A stretch of DNA of 34,234 nucleotides from Oscillospiraceae bacterium. Its GTDB lineage: Bacteria > Bacillota > Clostridia > Oscillospirales > Oscillospiraceae. The position numbers and the translations under genes were made by a program. Where the stretch lies: positions 1 through 34,234 of the forward strand of contig JAGBEA010000034.1 in assembly GCA_017937195.1 (NCBI GenBank). The letters are read 5' to 3'. The notes below the pieces were generated by a model. It did not search any database. It saw only the letters and a list, made by a program, of their open reading frames with translations, and was not told where the DNA came from. Positions 16,331 to 22,284 of the stretch are shown here, piece after piece. Every line of letters begins with the position of its first letter. Position 1 is the first letter of the stretch.

Positions 16331-17674
16331 TTATCTGCGGCGTCTGCCGTGGTAAGTGCGTCTGCGGCGCTTGCCGCCGGTGCGTCCGTAGCGGCGCTTG
16401 GGACGGAAGAACTTCCACCACACCACGATCAGTGCCACCAGCGCGATGATGCCCAGAATTGCCAGCTTCACGCGGGTCTGGGACAAAAACTGATCCAGCT
16501 GATACTTGACGGTGAGGAACTTGGAGGCCTCCACGTCGTACTGCGCCAGCAGATCCACGGTGCCGTAGACCTGATCGCCGTAGCTCAGCGTGATCGTGCC
16601 CAGCACATCGCCCTTGGTGATAGGTGCCAGCGCCACATCGGCGTTGAAGGTGACGGTGCGCGTCAGGTCGGCGGGGGAGAGGTCATTGGGCAGCACTGCC
16701 TCAGCATCGTTGGCCGGATGCAGCACCACATAGCTGGTCTGCTTGGACAGCGCCACCGGCATCTCGTCGATCATCTCGTCGGTGGTGAGGATGGTTTTGG
16801 TGGAGAAATGGTCAAAAGCGTAATCGTAGAGCCGGATGGAATCGGGGAAGGTCTGCACGCCTGCACCGATGCCGTCACAGTGCAGCACCACGCAGACCAC
16901 GCGGCGCTCGCCGCGCACGACGGAGGACAGCAGGCACGCGCCGGCTTCGTCGGTGGTGCCGGTCTTTAGACCCTCGGCGCCGTCATAGAGATAGCCCAGA
17001 ATGCGCCAGTTGGAGATCAGGGAGTTGGTGGTATGCAGCTCACGGCTGCCGGAGAGATTGGTGGCAGGCACATCGTAGGCGATGGTGTTGCAGATGGTCA
17101 TAAAGGTCTCATTCTCCAGCGCCACCTTGGCCAGCAGATAGAGATCCCACGCAGTGGTGTAGTGGTCGGGATGGTGCAGTCCGCTGGTGTTGGCAAAGCG
17201 GGTGTTCTTCATCCCCAGCTCCGCGGCGCGGTTGTTCATCCGCACCACAAAGGCGTCCACAGAGCCGGCGACCGCCTCTGCCAGCACATCGCAGGCCTCG
17301 CAGGCGGAGACCATCAGCGTGCAGTACAGCAGGTTCTCCACGCTCATCTCCTCGCCGGCCTTCAGCCCCACATTGCTGGCCTCGGGATCCAGATTGGCGA
17401 TCACCTTTTCCGATGCGGTGATCATCTGATCCATGCTCAGTTCGCCGCGTTCCACCGCCTCCAGCACCAGCAGCGCCGTCATCACCTTGGTGATGCTGGC
17501 GGGGTACATCAGCTGGGTGGCGTTTTTGCTGTAAAGGACGATGTCGTCCGTGGTGTCCACCACCAGTGCAGCGTCAGCGGTAATATCGATCTCCTGCGCC
17601 GCTGCAGCAGGCAGGAAATTGACGCTCAGCAGAACGGTCAGCAAAAAAACGGATAGGATACGGCGAAATTTCAT
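16331..17674 (-). CDS. dacF: D-alanyl-D-alanine carboxypeptidase (DacF/PBP5 family)
   Basis: This penicillin-binding protein trims the terminal D-alanine from peptidoglycan stem peptides outside the cell. The 447 residues begin with a signal peptide (MKFRRILSVF, cleavage likely after AAAA). The serine-lysine motif SITK is at 60-63 and KTG at 237-239. The middle SxN motif reads Ser123-Ala-Cys125, so the usual Asn appears to be Cys. A beta-rich C-terminal domain follows, then a membrane segment (about 404-424) and a strongly basic Arg/Lys tail, an unusual anchor compared with the amphipathic helix of classic PBP5. The start ATG 17674 is chosen because the signal peptide begins there. Confidence 0.93.
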   Translation of the reverse strand: MKFRRILSVFLLTVLLSVNFLPAAAAQEIDITADAALVVDTTDDIVLYSKNATQLMYPASITKVMTALLVLEAVERGELSMDQMITASEKVIANLDPEASNVGLKAGEEMSVENLLYCTLMVSACEACDVLAEAVAGSVDAFVVRMNNRAAELGMKNTRFANTSGLHHPDHYTTAWDLYLLAKVALENETFMTICNTIAYDVPATNLSGSRELHTTNSLISNWRILGYLYDGAEGLKTGTTDEAGACLLSSVVRGERRVVCVVLHCDGIGAGVQTFPDSIRLYDYAFDHFSTKTILTTDEMIDEMPVALSKQTSYVVLHPANDAEAVLPNDLSPADLTRTVTFNADVALAPITKGDVLGTITLSYGDQVYGTVDLLAQYDVEASKFLTVKYQLDQFLSQTRVKLAILGIIALVALIVVWWKFFRPKRRYGRTGGKRRRRTYHGRRRR

Positions 17675-17694
17675 AGTGCTTTTACTCCATACTG

Positions 17695-17703
17695 TGGTAT
17701 AAT
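17695..17703 (+). promoter_or_regulatory. Possible extended -10 promoter for the comEA-like operon
   Basis: TGG followed by TATAAT (17698-17703), the same extended -10 form seen ahead of uppP. No good -35 box is visible. Transcripts from here would run through the hairpin at 17722-17744 and overlap the dacF leader in antisense. Confidence 0.45.
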
Positions 17704-17721
17704 TGAAAATCATATGGGAAA

Positions 17722-17744
17722 GTGGCGGCATTTATGCCGGCCAC
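17722..17744. other. Hairpin at the centre of the dacF/comEA intergenic dyad
   Basis: GTGG plus CGGCAT (17722-17731) pairs with ATGCCG and CCAC (17734-17744), with one bulged G at 17740. Its centre falls within one base of the centre of an outer perfect inverted repeat, TATAATTGA (17698-17706) and TCAATTATA (17760-17768). It would be present in the leaders of both divergent transcripts and could be an operator or an RNA element. Confidence 0.5.
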
Positions 17745-17762
17745 CGATGAAAATCTATCTCA

Positions 17763-17790
17763 ATTATAACAAAAAATGAGAGGTAGTCAA
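17763..17790 (-). promoter_or_regulatory. Sigma-A promoter for dacF
   Basis: Read on the minus strand: TTGACT (17790-17785), a 16-base spacer and TATAAT (17768-17763). The leader to ATG 17674 is about 82 bases. This is a vegetative-type promoter, not the sigma-F promoter known for Bacillus dacF. Confidence 0.7.
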
Positions 17791-17792
17791 CT

Positions 17793-18161
17793 GTGAAGGG
17801 TAAGGGAAAGATTACAATCACAGAAATATTTTTACTGCTGAGTACGGTAGTCTTTCTTGTGCTGGCAGTGAGCGTCCATCTGTGGAATATGCGCGGTGAG
17901 CCGGACATATGGTCTGTGCGGACACAGAAGACGGTGATGGATGATTCACTGGCAATTCAGCAGATAAACATCAACACCGCCGATGCCCAGCAGCTGCAGC
18001 GGCTGGATGGGATCGGTCCGGTGCTGGCGCAGCGGATCGTCGAGTGGCGTACGGCACACGGCGCGTTTACCTCGGTGGAGGAGCTGCTGGAGATTGAGGG
18101 TATCGGAAACGCTACGCTGGAGAATCTGCGGGATATGATCATAATAGGAGATACGAAATGA
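17793..18161 (+). CDS. Membrane-anchored ComEA-like helix-hairpin-helix protein
   Basis: The 122-residue protein has a short basic N-terminus, one membrane segment (about 8-30), a linker, and a double helix-hairpin-helix domain (58-120) with the ComEA pattern ININTADAQQLQRLDGIG and a second IEGIG. ComEA proteins bind double-stranded DNA at the cell surface during DNA uptake. This one lacks the longer extension of Bacillus ComEA, and no comEC is adjacent. It starts with GTG at 17793 behind GAGAGG. Its stop overlaps the response-regulator start (ATGA), so it is the first gene of a regulatory operon rather than part of a competence operon. A role other than transformation is possible. Confidence 0.85.
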   Translation: MKGKGKITITEIFLLLSTVVFLVLAVSVHLWNMRGEPDIWSVRTQKTVMDDSLAIQQININTADAQQLQRLDGIGPVLAQRIVEWRTAHGAFTSVEELLEIEGIGNATLENLRDMIIIGDTK

Positions 18162-18865
18162 AAATTTTGGTAGTAGACGATGAAAAGCTGCTGGTCAAGG
18201 GCATCAAGTTCAATCTGGAGAATGAGGGCTACGAGGTGCAGACCGCCTATGACGGTGCGGCTGCTGTGGAGCTTGCCCGCCGCGAGAGCTTTGATCTGAT
18301 TATTCTGGATTGGATGATGCCGATCCTCTCGGGCAGCGATGCGTGTATGAAGATCCGGGAGTTTTCCGATGTGCCGGTGATTATGCTCACTGCCCGCAGC
18401 GAGGATGCGGACAAGCTGATGGGCTTTGCCTGCGGCGCCGACGACTATGTGACAAAGCCCTTCAACATTCTGGAGCTGAAGGCACGCATCCGCGCACTGC
18501 TGCGCCGCAGCACGGTGGTTGCCGCCGCAGCACCGGAGCGCCGCCGCGAGCTGCTGACAGTGGGCGAGCTGTCGCTGGATATGGAGCAGCGGGTAGCCAT
18601 CCGCGACGGACAGACCATCGATCTGACCGCCAAGGAGTACGATCTCATTGAGCTGCTGATGAAGAATCCGCGGCGCGTATACAGCCGTGACAGCCTGATG
18701 AATCTGGTGTGGGGCTATGCCTACGCCGGCGACTACCGCACGGTAGATGTGCATATCCGCCGTCTGCGCGAGAAACTGGAACGTGTTCCGGCGGAGCCGG
18801 AGTACATTATGACCAAGTGGGGAGTGGGTTACTATTTCAAAGGGGAAAGCCAGCCTACAATTTAA
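18158..18865 (+). CDS. OmpR/PhoB-family response regulator
   Basis: The 235-residue cytosolic regulator has a receiver domain (1-118) with acidic pocket DD at 7-8, phospho-acceptor Asp51 in ILDWMMP, the switch Thr/Ser in MLTARS and Lys in VTKPFNILEL. A winged-helix DNA-binding domain follows (about 135-230) with the VDVHIRRLREKLE recognition helix. It overlaps the ComEA-like gene by four bases and the histidine kinase gene follows directly, so the pair is a two-component system. The regulon is unknown; the inverted repeats upstream of the operon are candidate binding sites. Confidence 0.94.
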   Translation: MKILVVDDEKLLVKGIKFNLENEGYEVQTAYDGAAAVELARRESFDLIILDWMMPILSGSDACMKIREFSDVPVIMLTARSEDADKLMGFACGADDYVTKPFNILELKARIRALLRRSTVVAAAAPERRRELLTVGELSLDMEQRVAIRDGQTIDLTAKEYDLIELLMKNPRRVYSRDSLMNLVWGYAYAGDYRTVDVHIRRLREKLERVPAEPEYIMTKWGVGYYFKGESQPTI

Positions 18866-20252
18866 GTTCAGCCTTAGTTATATCCTCATCATCATCGGCG
18901 TGCTGATCCTGCTCAACAGCTATCCGCTGCTGGTGAGCCAGAATCTGGTGTTCCGCTCCAAGCAGGCGGCGATGTCCGGCAGTGTCAAGGTCATCGAATC
19001 GGCGCTCTCCGGCTTGGAAACGCTGACGCAGGACAATGTGTCGCAGGCGCTGGCAGGCGTGGATGAAACGGGCGTGAGCCGTATTTTGATTACCGACACT
19101 GCAGGACGGGTGCTGTATGACTCCCGTGAAACCGGCAGTGCCGTGGGTCTTTATGCCTTTTACACGGAAATTGTGCAGGCGCTGGGCGGCAACGACGCCT
19201 TTTTCTGCCGCTATGACGGGCAGGCGTTCCTCAGCCGTGTGGCAGCTCCGGTGGTGTACCACAACGAAACGGTGGGCGCCATCTATGCCTATGAGTATGA
19301 CACGGAGCAGGCGGAGCTGTTCAAAAACCTGCGCAGCAACCTGCTGCGTATCTCACTGCTGATCGGCGTGCTGGTGGTGCTGCTGGGCAGAAGGCTGTCC
19401 AAGATGCTGACCGGACGCATCAGCGATCTGCTGCAGGCGATCCGGCAGGTGCGGGAGGGCGCCTACAGCCATCGCGCCGCGGAAACCGGCACGGATGAGA
19501 TCGCCCAGATCGCGGCGGAGTTTAACAGCCTGACCGACCGGCTGCAGACCACGGAGAATGCCCGTCGCCGCTTTGTGTCGGATGCATCCCACGAGCTGAA
19601 AACGCCCTTGGCAGGCATCCGGCTGCTGACCGACTCCATTTTGCAGACGGAGAATATGGACGCAGAGACCGTCCGTGAATTCGTCAGCGATATCGGGCAG
19701 GAGGCGGAGCGGCTGAGCCGCATCAGTGAAGATCTGCTGCGCCTGACCCGCCTTGACAGCGGCGCTATCGAGGAGGCAGCCACTGTGGAGGTGGCGCCGG
19801 TGCTGCAGCGGGTGGTGCGGATGCTGCAGATGGTGGCGCAGGAGAAGGACGTTACTCTGCATTGCGAGGCTGATCCAAATGCTGTGGTGATGGCCACAGA
19901 GGACGATATCCACCAGATCCTCTATAATCTGATGGAAAACGGCATCAAATACAGTATGCCCGGCGGCTTTGTCCACACCAAAGTGACGGTGGACGAGCGC
20001 GTGGTGGTGCTGCAGGTGACCGATGACGGCGTGGGAATCCCCGACGAGGACCTGAGCCACATATTTGAACGTTTTTACCGCGTGGATAAGATGCGCTCCC
20101 GCGCCGTAGGCGGCACGGGACTTGGCCTGAGCATCGTGCGTGACACGGTGCAGCGGCGAGAGGGTACAATTGAGGCTGCCCACCGTGCCGAGGGGCGGGG
20201 CACTGTGTTTACCGTGCGCCTGCCGCTGGCGGAAGGAGGGGAAGAAGTATGA
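18834..20252 (+). CDS. Sensor histidine kinase (apparent non-canonical ATT start)
   Basis: A membrane sensor kinase partner of the preceding regulator. Order: membrane segment 1 within SLSYILIIIGVLILL, an extracellular sensor of about 130 residues, membrane segment 2 (ISLLIGVLVVLLG), HAMP domain, then the phospho-accepting His in SHELKTPL (codon 19590-19592) and the ATPase domain with NLMENGIKYS, DDGVGIP and GGTGLGLSIV. The first ATG/GTG/TTG-type start in frame is GTG 18900, but that would cut membrane segment 1 in half. The frame is open from 18813, and ATT 18834 has GGGGAG nine bases upstream, so I place the start there with low certainty. It overlaps the regulator by 32 bases. Confidence 0.9.
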   Translation: MSKGKASLQFKFSLSYILIIIGVLILLNSYPLLVSQNLVFRSKQAAMSGSVKVIESALSGLETLTQDNVSQALAGVDETGVSRILITDTAGRVLYDSRETGSAVGLYAFYTEIVQALGGNDAFFCRYDGQAFLSRVAAPVVYHNETVGAIYAYEYDTEQAELFKNLRSNLLRISLLIGVLVVLLGRRLSKMLTGRISDLLQAIRQVREGAYSHRAAETGTDEIAQIAAEFNSLTDRLQTTENARRRFVSDASHELKTPLAGIRLLTDSILQTENMDAETVREFVSDIGQEAERLSRISEDLLRLTRLDSGAIEEAATVEVAPVLQRVVRMLQMVAQEKDVTLHCEADPNAVVMATEDDIHQILYNLMENGIKYSMPGGFVHTKVTVDERVVVLQVTDDGVGIPDEDLSHIFERFYRVDKMRSRAVGGTGLGLSIVRDTVQRREGTIEAAHRAEGRGTVFTVRLPLAEGGEEV

Positions 20253-21160
20253 AACGAGTACTTTGGATTCTTCTGGGCGCAGCGGTGATAGTTGCACTGC
20301 TTTTTACGCTGAGCGCCGGACGCAAAGAGGGGGGCGAAACGCTGCGGCTGTACTATCCCGCCTCCATTGAGGATATGAGCGGCGGCGGTGACGCCATTGC
20401 AACGGTGCATATCAACTGGCGCGAGATGCGCGAGGCCACCATGCAGCAGCAGGCTGAAGAAGTTATCCGCCTGCTGACCGGCGGCTGCCGTGACAAGGAC
20501 TTCCGCTCCCCCGTGCCTGCCGGTACGCGGATGCAGTATTGCCGCATCACCGGCAGTACGGTGCAGGTGGATTTCAACGGCACCTATGGCAATCTCTCGG
20601 GGATGGATCTGACTATGGCGGACTACTGCATTGCGCTGTCGCTGCTGCAGATCCCCGGTGTGTATACGGTGCGCATCACCGTCAACGAAAGAGATCTTGC
20701 CTACCGAGGGAACAATGTATTCCATGCCGACGATGTGCTGCTGACCAGTCAGGAGGATGTGGTGCGCAATCTGGCGGTACGGCTGTATTTCCCCGAGGGG
20801 AATACGCTGGCGGCAGAGGATCGCATTTTGACGGTGTATGAGGGCGAAAGCCCCACCGGCGCTATGCTGGAGGCGTTGGCGGCAGGTCCGCAGAATGCCG
20901 AGCACCAGCCGCTGTTGTCGCCGGAATTTAAGGTGCTGGGCACATGGGTGGAGAACAACGTGTGTTATGTAAACCTGCACGCCCAGAGCGAGACAATGCT
21001 GGGCGAAACCGAAGCGGCGCAGCGTCTGGCACTGGACGGTATGGTGCGCTCACTGTGTACTATCCGCGATGTGGAGCGTGTGCAGCTGCTGGTGGAGGGC
21101 GAGCGTGTGCCGGTCTACGGCGGCGTGGATGTCAGCCTGCCCATTGCGGGTGTGGAGTAA
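20249..21160 (+). CDS. Membrane-anchored protein with two GerMN domains
   Basis: The 303-residue protein has a single N-terminal membrane segment (about 4-22) with no lipobox cysteine, so it is probably an anchored extracytoplasmic protein rather than a lipoprotein. Two copies of the GerMN module follow, roughly 45-150 (ending QIPGVYTVRITVNERDL) and 172-295 (ending VERVQLLVEGERVPVYGG). GerMN domains are known from GerM, which affects sporulation and germination in Bacillus, and from LpqB, which partners a two-component system in actinobacteria. It overlaps the kinase stop by ATGA, so it is made together with the sensor and may modulate it, as LpqB does MtrB. That link is inference. Confidence 0.85.
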   Translation: MKRVLWILLGAAVIVALLFTLSAGRKEGGETLRLYYPASIEDMSGGGDAIATVHINWREMREATMQQQAEEVIRLLTGGCRDKDFRSPVPAGTRMQYCRITGSTVQVDFNGTYGNLSGMDLTMADYCIALSLLQIPGVYTVRITVNERDLAYRGNNVFHADDVLLTSQEDVVRNLAVRLYFPEGNTLAAEDRILTVYEGESPTGAMLEALAAGPQNAEHQPLLSPEFKVLGTWVENNVCYVNLHAQSETMLGETEAAQRLALDGMVRSLCTIRDVERVQLLVEGERVPVYGGVDVSLPIAGVE

Positions 21161-21166
21161 AAACAT

Positions 21167-21197
21167 AGAGGGAGATGCGTGGGCATCTCCCTCTTTT
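21167..21197. terminator. Terminator between the GerMN gene and the AEC transporter
   Basis: A perfect 12-pair stem (21167-21178 with 21183-21194) around GTGG, followed by TTTT on the plus strand and, after ATG, a T run on the minus strand. It lies between converging genes and probably serves both. Confidence 0.85.
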
Positions 21198-21207
21198 GCG
21201 TATGGAT

Positions 21208-22134
21208 TTATGCAAGATACTGTGCTAAGCCTACGATCAGCGGCATGGTCAGCGCCGACAGCAGCGTATGGGCGGACACAAGGCTGGAGGCCAGCTCCGT
21301 ATCCTTTTCAAAGCGGGTGGCAAACATGCTGAGCATAGCGGCGGCAGGCGCGCTGGCAGCCACCACCAGCGACACGGTGACGGTGCTGTCGGTGCCCAGC
21401 AGCAGGCACAGACCCAATGTCAGCAGCGGTACGATCACCAGACGCAGCGCAATACTCAGCCACGCGCCTGCACTGCGCAGTGCGCGGCGCAGATCGGCAC
21501 GCTGCAGCTGATAGCCGATCACCAGCATGGGCAGCGGCGTGGACAGACTGGAGATGTACTCCATGGGCTTGAGAACGATGGGCGGCAGCGAGATCTGCAG
21601 CAGATACAGCGCCAGCGCCGCTACAATGCCGATAATATTAGGGGTCAGCAGAATGGGGCGCAGCTTCAAACGGCTGCGGTCGCCCGTCATTAAGTACACA
21701 CCGTAGGTCCACAGCAAAATGGTGAACACCGCCACATAGGCAGAGCCGTAGAACACGCCGATGGAGCCCAGCAGCGCCGTCTGCAGGGGGTAGGCCATAA
21801 AGGCGGAGTTGGAGAAGATGACGGAGAAGCACAGCGGTGCGCGGCGGTCATAATCCTTGTCACGGATCACCAAGCGGGACAGCAGGATGGAGCCCACATG
21901 GATGCCGATGGAGATGAGGAACACCAGACAGAAATTGCTGAGGCTGTCCTTTTCCAGCGGGCGCTGGAAGGACACCACCGACAGACACGGCGTCACCACT
22001 GACAAAACGATATTGCTCATACTGCGGGAGGAGTGCTCGTCGATCATCTTAAGCTTGCCCAGCACATAGCCCACGGCGATGAGCATAAAGAGGATCAGCA
22101 CCTGCTGACCCACGGTCAAAAACGAATTCAGCAT
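21208..22134 (-). CDS. AEC-family (auxin efflux carrier-like) permease
   Basis: The 308-residue protein is hydrophobic with about ten membrane segments arranged as two halves, the usual size for bacterial AEC-family secondary transporters. Motifs include FSNSAFMAYPLQ in the first half, LLTPNIIGIVAAL in the middle and the C-terminal AAAMLSMFATRF. Characterised relatives carry dicarboxylates such as malate or malonate, but the substrate here cannot be told. The start ATG 22134 has AAAGGAG eight bases before it. It is a single-gene unit divergent from polA. Confidence 0.88.
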   Translation of the reverse strand: MLNSFLTVGQQVLILFMLIAVGYVLGKLKMIDEHSSRSMSNIVLSVVTPCLSVVSFQRPLEKDSLSNFCLVFLISIGIHVGSILLSRLVIRDKDYDRRAPLCFSVIFSNSAFMAYPLQTALLGSIGVFYGSAYVAVFTILLWTYGVYLMTGDRSRLKLRPILLTPNIIGIVAALALYLLQISLPPIVLKPMEYISSLSTPLPMLVIGYQLQRADLRRALRSAGAWLSIALRLVIVPLLTLGLCLLLGTDSTVTVSLVVAASAPAAAMLSMFATRFEKDTELASSLVSAHTLLSALTMPLIVGLAQYLA

Positions 22135-22177
22135 ACAAAAAACTCCTTTAAGCGCGCCGAATCAAGGCGCCGTTAAG

Positions 22178-22205
22178 AGTCTATCACAAATCGTGGCGCT
22201 GTCAA
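22178..22205 (-). promoter_or_regulatory. Promoter for the AEC permease
   Basis: On the minus strand: perfect TTGACA (22205-22200), a 16-base spacer and TAGACT (22183-22178). A small inverted repeat GCGCC/GGCGC (22154-22158, 22166-22170) lies in the leader. Confidence 0.55.
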
Positions 22206-22216
22206 GTGCGAACGGC

Positions 22217-22245
22217 TTGTTTTATGGGGAAAAGAAGCGTATAAT
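22217..22245 (+). promoter_or_regulatory. Promoter for the polA operon
   Basis: TTGTTT (22217-22222), a 17-base spacer and a perfect TATAAT (22240-22245), 39 bases before the polA start. It is back to back with the permease promoter. Confidence 0.65.
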
Positions 22246-22284
22246 AATCTTAATTATGTGTATTTTTACGGGAGGAGTATCCCT

